Counted from the stretch's first letter, positions 1-8,061 are shown. The stretch is 8,582 nucleotides of DNA from an uncultured Prevotella sp. (GCA_900765465.1 CAAFRM010000364.1:1-8582); one strand, 5' to 3'. Notes: generated by a model from the sequence alone, not told the origin. Made by a program: numbers and translations.

Positions 1-648
1 AACCATATAATTATCGTCTCTAAGAGAAGTGGTGAAATCGTGCAGGGCGACAAGACCGGCGATGAGCCTCTCTCAGAGACGGTAAAACAGTATATCAAGG
101 AGAAATACCAGAAACCGGGAAATGTATTCCTGGGTGTGGTGCATCGACTTGACCGTCCGGTTTCGGGACTCGTGGTGTTTGCCAAGACTTCGAAGGCACT
201 GAGCCGACTGAACACCATGTTCAGGGATGGCGAGGTTCACAAGACCTATTGGGCGATTGTGAAGAACATGCCGAAGGAGACCGAGGCGACATTGACCCAT
301 TGGATTGTAAGAAACGAGAAGCAGAACAAGAGCTACGCTTACGACCATGAGGTGAAGAACTCGAAGAAGGCGATATTGAAGTATATGGTGATAGGTCATA
401 CCGATCATTATACACTTCTGGAAGTGAACCTGATGACGGGAAGACATCATCAGATCAGATGTCAGTTGGCTAAGATGGGATGCCCTATCAAGGGCGACCT
501 GAAATACGGTTCCCCTCGCAGCAATGCTGACGGCAGTATCTCGCTTCTTTCGCACAGGGTAGAGTTTGTGCATCCCGTATCGAAGGAAACCATCGTGGTG
601 GAGGCTCCTCTGCCAGACGATAATTTATGGAGAGCTATCGCCCCTTGA
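1..648 (+). CDS. RluA-family RNA pseudouridine synthase, 5'-truncated by window edge
   Basis: The enzyme converts uridine to pseudouridine in rRNA or tRNA in the cytoplasm; the target nucleotide cannot be told from sequence. The frame is open from base 1, reading NHIIIVSKRSGEIVQGDK. The GTG at 40 is therefore not the real start: the residues before it match the conserved 'D-N-H-I-I-I-V-x-K' beginning of the catalytic domain. Probably fewer than about 15 residues are missing. Counting codons from base 1, the HRLD motif with the catalytic Asp is at 48-51 (GAC at 151-153), followed by RPVSG. The second family motif is GRHHQIR at 147-153, usually GRTHQIR, so the Thr is replaced by His. No N-terminal S4 domain fits in the missing part, so this is a short single-domain form. 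It ends at TGA 646-648. The next gene lies 119 bases downstream on the same strand, and no functional link to it is evident. Confidence 0.93.
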   Translation, partial: NHIIIVSKRSGEIVQGDKTGDEPLSETVKQYIKEKYQKPGNVFLGVVHRLDRPVSGLVVFAKTSKALSRLNTMFRDGEVHKTYWAIVKNMPKETEATLTHWIVRNEKQNKSYAYDHEVKNSKKAILKYMVIGHTDHYTLLEVNLMTGRHHQIRCQLAKMGCPIKGDLKYGSPRSNADGSISLLSHRVEFVHPVSKETIVVEAPLPDDNLWRAIAP

Positions 649-660
649 TGAATGTCGGGG

Positions 661-733
661 GGAGTTAGTTTCTCATGATTCTCACAGAGATGATGGAATC
701 CCTAGGAATTCATCATACTCCAAATACTAACTT
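661..733. repeat. Nested inverted repeat between the pseudouridine synthase gene and tamB
   Basis: The inner imperfect hairpin pairs 690-701 with 705-716 around a 3-base loop (CTA); it has one A-A mismatch (698/708) and one G-T wobble (696/710). It extends by 687-689 pairing with 718-720 across a bulged A717. An outer perfect 7-bp arm pairs AGTTAGT (663-669) with ACTAACT (726-732). A competing pairing is GGAGT (661-665) with ACTCC (717-721). No T-run follows on either strand, so a standard intrinsic terminator is unlikely. It may be a leader structure for tamB, a 3'-end structure for the upstream transcript, or an operator. The rest of the 649-767 gap is A/T-rich and shows no gene, no Shine-Dalgarno sequence and no convincing promoter box. 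Confidence 0.5.
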
Positions 734-767
734 ATTGATACGTTCAGAATATTTCTAGTAAAATAAC

Positions 768-3700
768 ATGCTTATGAAGAAGTATGCGAAGTGGGTGGGT
801 GTGGCACTTCTGATTCCATTCCTGCTTATCATATTGTTGGCTGTGTTGCTTTACTTGCCTCCTGTACAGAATTGGGCGGTGAAGCAAGTAGCTTCTTATG
901 CTTCTGAATCGACGGGCATGGATATTTCTGTAAAGGAAGTAAAGCTTGTCTTCCCTCTTAAGCTGGGAGTGGAAGGTGTAAAGGTTTTGCAACCAGTCGA
1001 TTCGCTCAGGAACAGCCCTAACTTAACTTTAAGAAACAGAAAAGATACCGTAGCCGACATCCAGAAGATGGTGGTAGATGTGCAATTGCTGCCCCTCTTC
1101 AGTAATCAGGTGATGGTTGATGAGCTGAACTTCACGAAGATGAAGGTGAATACCACCAATTTCATCCACGAGGCCCGGATCAAGGGCGATGTGGGCAAAC
1201 TCCAGTTGAAGGCACATGGCATAGATCTGGGCAAGGAGCGTGTGAACGTGAACCATGCGCTTATAGCTGATGCCAGACTTTCGGTGGAACTGAGCGATAC
1301 CGTTCCGCCAGATACCACGCCAAGCAGCAATTACTGGAAGATCAACATACAGCAGCTGAAACTAAAGAACACCGACTTTACCTTACACATGCCTGGAGAT
1401 ACCCTCCAGGTGAATGCTTACATGGGTGATGCGTTGGCTCGCACCACCTATCTCGACCTGTATAAAGGTCTCTACCAGATTAGACATCTGGATTGGAAGA
1501 ACGGCAGGGTGAACTACGATCAGAATTACGTGCGTCCTGTTTCGGGAATGGACTTCAACCATCTTGCCTTCTCCGACATGGCTTTGAAGGTTGATTCCTT
1601 CTATTTCTGTGATTCCAAGCTTGATATCAAGATTAAGGAAGCCAAACTGAAAGAGAAGTGCGGCTTGAAGATAGATCATCTTGATGGCCGCTTTGTGATG
1701 GATTCTTTGAAGATGCAGCTGCTTGATATGGCGCTTCGTACGCCGGTTTCCAACCTGCAGGCTTCTGTAGATATGGATTTGAATGCCTTCGACGAGAAAG
1801 CGCCAGGAAAGATGATGGCCCAGGTGAAGGGATCCCTGGGACGTTCAGACCTCTTCCTCTTCGTGGGCGATGCGTTGCCGAAGCCAATGAAGAACCGTTG
1901 GCCTTACTATCCGATGAAACTGGAAGGCACCTTCAAGGGCAACATGCAGCGTGCCGCTTTCTCGGGAGTGAAGATAGATTTGCCAACCGTCTTCCAATTG
2001 ACCTCTGATGGCGTCATCGCCAATATGCACGATATGGATCGCTTCAAGGCAAACATCAACCTGAAGGCGAAGACCTATAATTTAGGTATGGTTACCGCCA
2101 TGCTCGACCCGTCGCTGATGCAGGAAATCCGCATACCAAACGGCATCGGTATCCAGGGCAATCTGAAGATGGACGGTACGAAATATGGAGCCAAGCTGGC
2201 GCTTACCGAGGGTAGGGGAAGCATGAAGGTGGATGCCACCGTCGATGCCAAGACCCGCAAGGATGGCAGCATTGACATGAATCGCCTGGCTTATCAGGCT
2301 AGAATCCATGCACGCAATATCCAGGCGCAGCATTTCCTGCCAAAACAGGAACTCTATACCTTTACCGGAGATGTGGAGGCCAGGGGTATGGGCACCGACT
2401 TCCTCTCGCCAAGAACCCGATTGGTGGCAAAGGCGAAGGCAAGCCAGTTGCATTATGGCAAGTATAACCTCCATCATGTATTGGCGGACGCACAGATAGC
2501 CAATGGCAAGATTCACGCCAAGCTGGATAGCAAGAACGAACTGCTGGATGGCGTGATTTCGGTAGATGCCCTGGCTAGTACCAAGAAATTGCAGGCTACT
2601 TTGGTAGCCGACGTGCGCCATGCTGATATGTATGAGTTGCAGGTTACCAAGAAGCCGGTTTCAGCATCGCTTTGCGGGCATATTGATATGAATTCTGACT
2701 TGAAGGACAGTCATCAGGTTTGGGCTTTGATGGATGATATCACGATACGTACGCCAGACAGTATCTATCGTCCGGGCGGTATGAATGTGGACATCAAGAC
2801 CAGCAGGGATACCACCCATGCCATTGCCGCATGTGGCGATTTCCGTCTGAACATGGATGCACATGGTGGCTATGAGAAGCTTCTGGACCAGGTGATGGGA
2901 TTGAAGAAAGAACTGGTTTCCCAATTCAAGAACCATCATATTGACCAGGTGAAGATTCGAAACAGTTTCCCGCTTGGTCATATCTATCTCACTACGGGAA
3001 AGAATAACTTCATCTCGCGCTTCATCCAGTATATGGGATACAACTTCAAGTCGGTGGAGATGGACTTCAATTCTTCTCCTGTAGCCGGACTTGAGGGCTA
3101 TCTCAACATCGATTCACTGGTGGCCAGCGGCATGCAGATAGATACCATCCGTGCCACGGTTCATACCCAGTCGGACACCATCCGTTATTCGGCTCGCATA
3201 CAGAACAACCGTAACAATCCGCAGTATGTGTTCCGTGCCCTGGTGGATGGAGAGGTGCAGGATTTGGGCTCCAACCTGAAGGCACGTATCTATGATGCCA
3301 ATAACCGCCTGGGAGTGGATGTGGGTCTGGCTGCCATGTTGCAGCCTAACGGTGTGAAGCTTACCCTTATTGACCCGCATCCGGTGTTGGGATACAAGAA
3401 ATTTACAGCCAATGAGGATAACTATCTGATGTTGGCTGACGATGGCCGTGTATCTGCCAACCTGGTGTTGAGAGGGTCGGGTGGCATGGGTATGCGTGTT
3501 TATTCCAACGATGAGAACGAAGATGCATTGCAGGATATCACTGTCAGCATGAGCCAGTTTAATCTCGACAAGGTGCTGAGTGTGATTCCTTATATGCCGG
3601 ATATTTCGGGTATCATGGATGGTGACTTCCACGTGATACAGACCAAGGATGAGTTGTCGGTATCTTCTAACCTGAAGATAGACAACATGGTATACGAGAA

Positions 3701-5486
3701 ATGTCCGATGGGAAATGTCGGTTCCGAATTTACCTATATGCCAAAGAGCGACGGATCGCACTATGTGGATGGTATCCTGACCTATAATGGCGAGGAAGTA
3801 GCCACGGTTACGGGTACCTACAAGTCAGGAGGCGCAGGCGAGCTCGATGCTGAAGTAGGTTTGGAGCGACTGCCTCTGCACTTTATCAACGGTTTCATTC
3901 CCGACCAGCTGATGGGTCTGAAGGGATATGGAGAAGGCAAGCTGACCATGAAGGGAGCGTTGAGCAACCTGGATATGGATGGCGAGGTATATCTGGATTC
4001 TGCTTATCTGGTGAGTGTGCCATACGGCATCTCCATGCGATTTGCCAATGACCCAGTGCGCATCATCGACAGTAAGCTGCTCTTCGAGAACTTCATGATG
4101 TATGCCAACAACGAGAGTCCGCTGAATATTCAGGGCGACCTGGATTTCACGAATGTGGAGAACATGAAACTCAATGTGCGCATGCGTGCCCAGAACTTCC
4201 TGCTCATCGATGCCAAGGAGAATGCCCGTTCGGAGGCTTTCGGAAAGGCGTATGTCAACTTCTATGGCAGTATGCAGGGAGCCTTGAACAATCTGAAGAT
4301 GATGGGTAAGATTGATGTATTGGGCAAGACCGATATGACCTACGTACTGCGTGAGTCGGAGTTGACCACCGATACCCAATTGGAAGAGCTGGTGAAGTTC
4401 ACCGACTTCAAGAGTGGTAAGCAGGTGGTGGTAGCCAAGCCAACCCTGGAGGGTTTCGATATGCTGATGAGCATCTCCATCGATGAGTCAGCCCATATCC
4501 TGTGTGCCCTGAATGCAGAGAAGACCAACTATGTGGATTTGTTGGGTGGTGGCGACTTGCAGATGAGATATAATACGGTGGATGGCATCCGTCTGACGGG
4601 TAGATACACCCTGAGTGATGGCGAGATGAAATACTCTCTGCCTATCATTCCGCTGAAGACCTTTGATATCCAGGATGGAAGTTACATCCAGTTTACGGGT
4701 GACCCATTCAATCCAACCCTGAGCATCACGGCTACGGAGAACATCAAGACTACCGTGAATGAAGGTGAGGGCAGTGGACGATCGGTGGATTTCATCTGCG
4801 GTGTGAAACTGAGCCAGACTCTGGAGAAGCCGGGCATCCAGTTTATCATCTCCGCGTCGAACGACCAGACCGTGCAGGATGAATTGAATTCGATGAGCGT
4901 AGAGGAGCGGGGCAAGATAGCCATCACGATGTTGGCATCCGGCATGTATCTGGCGAGTGGTTCAACGAGTTCGTTCTCGATGAACAGCGCCCTGACTTCC
5001 TTCCTCAATTCGGAAATCAACAATATCGCAGGTACAGCCATGCGAAGCATCGGACTCGATGTGGGCATGACGGTAGATAACCAGACCAATGCGGCGGGTT
5101 CCGTGCATACCGACTACAACTTCAAGTTTGCCAAGCGATTCTTCAACAATCGCCTGAGCTTTACCGTGGGCGGACAGGTTTCCACCGGTGCCGAGTTGGA
5201 TAATGCGAATTACAACAAGAACGAATCGTTCTTCAACAATGTCGAGGTGCAGTATCGTCTGAACGAAGGTGCCAGCATGTATGTCCGTGCCTTCTACAAC
5301 GCCAACACCTACGATTGGCTGGAAGGACAGATTGGCGAATATGGTGCCGGTTTCACCTGGCGCAGAAAGCTCTCGAAGTTCACGGATATCTTCCGTTTGA
5401 AGGCAGACAAGCAGGATTCCGACCTCATGCCGAATTCAAGAATGAAGAGGGATTCCGTCAGTAAGGATTCAATTAAAAACAAGTAA
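768..5486 (+). CDS. tamB: TamB-family translocation/assembly module protein (DUF490/AsmA-like), inner-membrane anchored
   Basis: This is a large periplasm-spanning protein expected to work with the Omp85 protein encoded next door. By family knowledge, TamB forms a long groove of stacked beta strands and takes part in outer-membrane protein assembly and/or phospholipid transport. It has 1572 residues, against about 1260 for E. coli TamB. Residues about 9-30 form one hydrophobic membrane segment after a basic N-terminus (KKYAK), with no signal cleavage site, so it is an inner-membrane anchor. An AsmA-like stretch follows (LPPVQNWAVKQVASYA onward). The middle, about 60-1050, is repetitive in character, with alternating hydrophobic/polar beta strands. 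The C-terminal TamB domain is about 1080-1545 and includes GDPFNPTLSITA (1311-1322) and the 'V-K-L-S-Q-T-L-E-K-P' strand near 1346-1355. The last strand ends near 1542 (GAGFTW at 1526-1531) and is followed by a 30-residue highly charged tail. ATG 768 is chosen as start; ATG 774 (MKKYAK) is equally possible, and neither has a Shine-Dalgarno sequence. The stop is two bases before tamL. Confidence 0.93.
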   Translation: MLMKKYAKWVGVALLIPFLLIILLAVLLYLPPVQNWAVKQVASYASESTGMDISVKEVKLVFPLKLGVEGVKVLQPVDSLRNSPNLTLRNRKDTVADIQKMVVDVQLLPLFSNQVMVDELNFTKMKVNTTNFIHEARIKGDVGKLQLKAHGIDLGKERVNVNHALIADARLSVELSDTVPPDTTPSSNYWKINIQQLKLKNTDFTLHMPGDTLQVNAYMGDALARTTYLDLYKGLYQIRHLDWKNGRVNYDQNYVRPVSGMDFNHLAFSDMALKVDSFYFCDSKLDIKIKEAKLKEKCGLKIDHLDGRFVMDSLKMQLLDMALRTPVSNLQASVDMDLNAFDEKAPGKMMAQVKGSLGRSDLFLFVGDALPKPMKNRWPYYPMKLEGTFKGNMQRAAFSGVKIDLPTVFQLTSDGVIANMHDMDRFKANINLKAKTYNLGMVTAMLDPSLMQEIRIPNGIGIQGNLKMDGTKYGAKLALTEGRGSMKVDATVDAKTRKDGSIDMNRLAYQARIHARNIQAQHFLPKQELYTFTGDVEARGMGTDFLSPRTRLVAKAKASQLHYGKYNLHHVLADAQIANGKIHAKLDSKNELLDGVISVDALASTKKLQATLVADVRHADMYELQVTKKPVSASLCGHIDMNSDLKDSHQVWALMDDITIRTPDSIYRPGGMNVDIKTSRDTTHAIAACGDFRLNMDAHGGYEKLLDQVMGLKKELVSQFKNHHIDQVKIRNSFPLGHIYLTTGKNNFISRFIQYMGYNFKSVEMDFNSSPVAGLEGYLNIDSLVASGMQIDTIRATVHTQSDTIRYSARIQNNRNNPQYVFRALVDGEVQDLGSNLKARIYDANNRLGVDVGLAAMLQPNGVKLTLIDPHPVLGYKKFTANEDNYLMLADDGRVSANLVLRGSGGMGMRVYSNDENEDALQDITVSMSQFNLDKVLSVIPYMPDISGIMDGDFHVIQTKDELSVSSNLKIDNMVYEKCPMGNVGSEFTYMPKSDGSHYVDGILTYNGEEVATVTGTYKSGGAGELDAEVGLERLPLHFINGFIPDQLMGLKGYGEGKLTMKGALSNLDMDGEVYLDSAYLVSVPYGISMRFANDPVRIIDSKLLFENFMMYANNESPLNIQGDLDFTNVENMKLNVRMRAQNFLLIDAKENARSEAFGKAYVNFYGSMQGALNNLKMMGKIDVLGKTDMTYVLRESELTTDTQLEELVKFTDFKSGKQVVVAKPTLEGFDMLMSISIDESAHILCALNAEKTNYVDLLGGGDLQMRYNTVDGIRLTGRYTLSDGEMKYSLPIIPLKTFDIQDGSYIQFTGDPFNPTLSITATENIKTTVNEGEGSGRSVDFICGVKLSQTLEKPGIQFIISASNDQTVQDELNSMSVEERGKIAITMLASGMYLASGSTSSFSMNSALTSFLNSEINNIAGTAMRSIGLDVGMTVDNQTNAAGSVHTDYNFKFAKRFFNNRLSFTVGGQVSTGAELDNANYNKNESFFNNVEVQYRLNEGASMYVRAFYNANTYDWLEGQIGEYGAGFTWRRKLSKFTDIFRLKADKQDSDLMPNSRMKRDSVSKDSIKNK

Positions 5487-5488
5487 TC

Positions 5489-7888
5489 ATGAGAAAAGAG
5501 AATAGACTTCACCTTATTATATATATGGCAGCATCCACGATGCTGTCATCCCTCCTCTTTACGGGGTGCTCCTCTACGAGTGCCCTGAAGGAAGGCGAGC
5601 AGCTTTTTGCGGGATTGAAGCCTATCGAATATACCAACTACGAGGAGAACAGCTATGCCGACTCTGTGAAGGAGGAGATGGAGTATGCCCTGGCATCCGC
5701 TCCTACGGGTGCCTTTATGGGTAGCAGCTATTACCGCACCCCATTCCCGGTGCGTCTGTGGATATGGAATGCTTTCTCGCCATCGGATAATGGACTTTCC
5801 CGATGGATTACCAAGGTGTTCGGATCCAAGCCTAAGCTGATGGAGAATGTGAATCCGCAGTTGCGTGCGCAGGTGGCTGAGCACCAGCTCGATAAATACG
5901 GCTATTTCAATGGAAAGGTGGATTATGAGGTGCAGACCCAGAGCAATCCGAAGGAGGCAAAGGTGGCTTATAAGGTTGATATGGGCCATCTCTGGCGCCT
6001 GGATTCCGTAGCTTATCTCAATTTCCCGGAGCATGGCAGGCAACTCATCGATTCCACCATGTCGCAGGCGCTTATCAGAAAGGGTAGTCCTTTCAATGTC
6101 TCGAAACTGGAGCAGGAGCGCCAGCGACTGACCCGACTTTTCCGCAATCATGGCTATTATTTCTATCAGAACAGTTATGCTTCCTATCTTGCCGATACGG
6201 TGAATGTGCCGGGCAAGGTGAACGTGCGTCTCTCGATGGTAGACAGTATCGAACCGGAAGCCAAGCGACAGTGGTATATCGGTAACATCAACATCAACTT
6301 CAAGAAACAGTTTATGGAGGAGATGACCGATTCCTTCGTGCGTCGATATCTGAGTTTCCGATATGCGGGCAAGAAGATGCCGATTCGTGCTGGTGTGGTG
6401 CTCCGCGAGTTGAAGCTCCGACCACGTAAGCTCTATATGGTGGATGATGAGACCACGGCGAAGGCAGGATTGCAGTCGATGGGACTCTTCAGTTATACCA
6501 ACCTGCAGTTTGTGCCCCGATCTACCCAGACCTTGGATAGTTTGGGAAATGTGCAATATTGCGATACCCTGGATGCCAACATCGACCTGGTGTTCGACAA
6601 GCCATACGATTTCTATATCGAGGCGAATGCCAAGGGCAAGACCACGGGTAGAGTAGGACCGGAGCTCGTGGTGGGTTTAACCAAGCGCAATGCCTTCCGT
6701 GGAGGAGAGAAACTGGATATCAACTTTCATGGAGCGCACGAGTGGCAGACCATCACCGGACAGGGCGGCAGTTCTAACAAGATCAATTCCTATGAGTTCG
6801 GTTCAGATGTCTCCGTATCCTTCCCAAGCATCATCACGCCTTGGAATGCCTTCCGCACCATGGCGCGGAACGAACGCAGGTTTCGCAGGGGACACATCCC
6901 ACGCAGATATTACGGTACGCCAACCACCACGGTGAAGGCATCCATGAACGTATTGAATCGTGCCGGCTATTTCCGCAGGCATGTGGCTGGAGGCGAGTTG
7001 ACCTACGATTGGGCCACTTCCTATCAGCATCGCCATTCGTTCAGTCCGCTGATTCTCTCGTATGAGTATATGAACTCCTCTTCGGCAAAGTTTGACAGCA
7101 TCTTGTCGAACAATACGTATATCGCAACTACGATGGCCGACCGCTTTGTGCCTAAGATGAGTTACACCTATACCTATCGCAGTGCGCAGAAATACCGCAG
7201 TCCTATCGTATGGTCTACCACGGTGAGTGAGGCGGGTAACATCCTGTCGCTGGGTTATCTTGCCAGTGGCAGGAAATGGAACAAGGAGGGCAAGACGCTC
7301 TTTAAGAACGAGTATTCCCAGTTCTTCAAGGTGGAGACAGATTTCGTGAAATACTGGCGTATCAACGAGAACTCTACGTTGGTGGGACATTTGAACGGCG
7401 GCGTTATCTGGAGTTATGGCAATTCCGATACTGCTCCTTATACCGAGATGTTCTATGTGGGCGGTGCCAACAGCATCCGTGCCTTCAATGTGCGAGGTGT
7501 TGGTCCGGGAGAGCAGAACTACAGTGCCGTAGGAAACAAGTATGCCAACATCCTTCGCACGGGCGACATCAAGTTGCAGGCAAACCTGGAGTATCGTCCT
7601 AAAATCTGGGGCGACCTTTATGGCGCCTTGTTCCTGGATGCCGGAAACGTATGGATGAAGGATGCCGATTTCTCGGAGTATGAGGCATTCAAGTTCAACA
7701 GGTTCTATAAGCAGCTTGCCGTGGGCACGGGTCTGGGTATCCGTTACGACATGGGCATGTTTGTGGTGCGTGTGGATTGGGGTATCGGTTTGCATCTGCC
7801 GTATGATACCGGCAAGAGCGGATTCTACAATATCCCAAGCTTCAAGAAGAACCAGAGTCTTCATCTTGCCGTGGGTTATCCATTCTAA
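5489..7888 (+). CDS. tamL: TamL: lipoprotein-type TamA/BamA-family (Omp85) outer-membrane protein
   Basis: This is an outer-membrane beta-barrel with periplasmic POTRA domains, the presumed partner of TamB. Residues 1-26 are a signal peptide of lipoprotein type: basic start (MRKENR), hydrophobic core, and lipobox FTGC with Cys27 as the predicted lipidated residue. Phe at -3 is less usual than Leu. The mature start 'CSSTSALKEGEQLFAG' resembles TamL proteins ('C...EGE.L'). POTRA-like units are placed roughly at 115-190, 190-255 and 262-350; each has a helix with 'YGYF', 'HGYYF' or 'MGLFSYTNLQF' leading into strands. The barrel runs from about 365 to the end. The Omp85 signature is GGANSIRAFNVRGVGPG at 658-674, with IRAF in place of the classical VRGF/Y. 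The protein ends in the aromatic residue Phe799 (GYPF), as is usual for barrels. ATG 5489 lies two bases after the tamB stop, so the pair is almost certainly one operon. The alternative label is plain BamA; the lipobox and tamB linkage favour TamL. Confidence 0.93.
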   Translation: MRKENRLHLIIYMAASTMLSSLLFTGCSSTSALKEGEQLFAGLKPIEYTNYEENSYADSVKEEMEYALASAPTGAFMGSSYYRTPFPVRLWIWNAFSPSDNGLSRWITKVFGSKPKLMENVNPQLRAQVAEHQLDKYGYFNGKVDYEVQTQSNPKEAKVAYKVDMGHLWRLDSVAYLNFPEHGRQLIDSTMSQALIRKGSPFNVSKLEQERQRLTRLFRNHGYYFYQNSYASYLADTVNVPGKVNVRLSMVDSIEPEAKRQWYIGNININFKKQFMEEMTDSFVRRYLSFRYAGKKMPIRAGVVLRELKLRPRKLYMVDDETTAKAGLQSMGLFSYTNLQFVPRSTQTLDSLGNVQYCDTLDANIDLVFDKPYDFYIEANAKGKTTGRVGPELVVGLTKRNAFRGGEKLDINFHGAHEWQTITGQGGSSNKINSYEFGSDVSVSFPSIITPWNAFRTMARNERRFRRGHIPRRYYGTPTTTVKASMNVLNRAGYFRRHVAGGELTYDWATSYQHRHSFSPLILSYEYMNSSSAKFDSILSNNTYIATTMADRFVPKMSYTYTYRSAQKYRSPIVWSTTVSEAGNILSLGYLASGRKWNKEGKTLFKNEYSQFFKVETDFVKYWRINENSTLVGHLNGGVIWSYGNSDTAPYTEMFYVGGANSIRAFNVRGVGPGEQNYSAVGNKYANILRTGDIKLQANLEYRPKIWGDLYGALFLDAGNVWMKDADFSEYEAFKFNRFYKQLAVGTGLGIRYDMGMFVVRVDWGIGLHLPYDTGKSGFYNIPSFKKNQSLHLAVGYPF

Positions 7889-7905
7889 AGCAAGTTTGCC
7901 CCACA

Positions 7906-7925
7906 CGCCCTGAAAGGGCAGAAGC
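7906..7925 (+). repeat. Direct repeat unit copy 1 (CGCCCTGAAAGGGC...)
   Basis: This 20-base unit differs from the copy at 7972-7991 only at 7921 (G here, A at 7987). It contains a small hairpin: GCCCT (7907-7911) pairs with AGGGC (7915-7919) around the loop GAA. Confidence 0.8.
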
Positions 7926-7931
7926 ACCTAG

Positions 7932-7950
7932 CCCAGGGCATCGCCCTGGG
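7932..7950. repeat. Perfect 8-bp GC-rich hairpin CCCAGGGC-ATC-GCCCTGGG
   Basis: The arms 7932-7939 and 7943-7950 are perfectly complementary around a 3-base loop. It sits 44 bases after the tamL stop and between the two repeat units. Only TCTT follows, not a T-run, so it is a weak candidate for an intrinsic terminator; it could still stabilise the 3' end of the tamL message. Confidence 0.7.
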
Positions 7951-7971
7951 TCTTGAAGGCCAATAATAATG

Positions 7972-7991
7972 CGCCCTGAAAGGGCAAAAGC
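7972..7991 (+). repeat. Direct repeat unit copy 2 (CGCCCTGAAAGGGC...)
   Basis: This is the second copy of the 20-base unit, with 19 of 20 bases identical to 7906-7925. The hairpin is kept: GCCCT (7973-7977) pairs with AGGGC (7981-7985) around GAA. Confidence 0.8.
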
Positions 7992-8020
7992 CTCCCATTT
8001 TGGCGTGTAAATCTCCACAA

Positions 8021-8034
8021 AACATTTAAATGTT
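8021..8034. promoter_or_regulatory. Perfect 14-bp palindrome AACATTTAAATGTT, possible operator
   Basis: AACATTT (8021-8027) is the exact reverse complement of AAATGTT (8028-8034) with no spacer, and the symmetry stops on both sides. It lies 53 bases upstream of the -7 box of the nucleotidyltransferase gene, a place where a dimeric regulator could bind. No regulator gene is in the window, and A/T-rich DNA makes short palindromes more likely by chance. The role is therefore inference. Confidence 0.35.
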
Positions 8035-8061
8035 GGTATAAATCAAAAAAAAGTAGGAAAA

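Larger units (their letters stand above)
7903..8008. repeat. REP-like intergenic repeat element bounded by 7-bp inverted repeats
   Basis: A GC-rich block of about 106 bp begins 15 bases after the tamL stop. Its ends are perfect inverted 7-mers, ACACGCC (7903-7909) and GGCGTGT (8002-8008). Inside it has two near-identical 20-base units in direct orientation, 66 bp apart, and a stronger hairpin between them (listed separately). Read in one frame it gives ALKGQKHLAQGIALG, then two stops, then ALKGQK again. I recall this 'ALKGQ..AQG.ALG' pattern as a recurrent spurious translation in Bacteroidota genomes, which suggests a dispersed element rather than a gene. No transposase is in the window. As transcribed RNA it would form three hairpins that could protect or define the 3' end of the tamB-tamL mRNA. 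The element boundaries are inferred from the 7-mers only. Confidence 0.65.

Noticed and set aside
40..42. GTG as start of the pseudouridine synthase
   Set aside because: The same frame is open to base 1 and encodes conserved family residues (HIIIVSK...GEIV), so the true start lies before the window.
739..746. TACGTTCA as a -7 box for tamB
   Set aside because: It misses two of the fixed consensus bases and has no -33 TTTG at a suitable distance. The tamB promoter remains unplaced.
3114..3761. Minus-strand frames inside tamB, such as this 215-codon one
   Set aside because: The plus-strand TamB frame is continuous and coherent here; the reverse translations have no motifs and no promoter or start context.
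5546..6556. Long minus-strand open frame (336 codons) over the 5' half of tamL
   Set aside because: It is antisense to the signal peptide and POTRA region, with His/Leu/Ile-rich composition and no family resemblance. It is a shadow created by the codon bias of the real gene.
6803..7927. Long minus-strand open frame (374 codons) over the 3' half of tamL
   Set aside because: It lies opposite a clear Omp85 barrel, its translation is rich in His, Ile, Thr and Gln without any recognisable domain, and it would begin inside the repeat element. It is a frame shadow.
7907..7963. Small ORF ALKGQKHLAQGIALGLEGQ in the repeat element
   Set aside because: There is no start codon in context, it ends at two stops, and its translation simply follows the palindromic repeat; it matches a pattern I know as spurious.
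7889..8010. CRISPR array
   Set aside because: There are only two 20-base units with a structured palindromic sequence between them; no regular spacer series and no cas genes.
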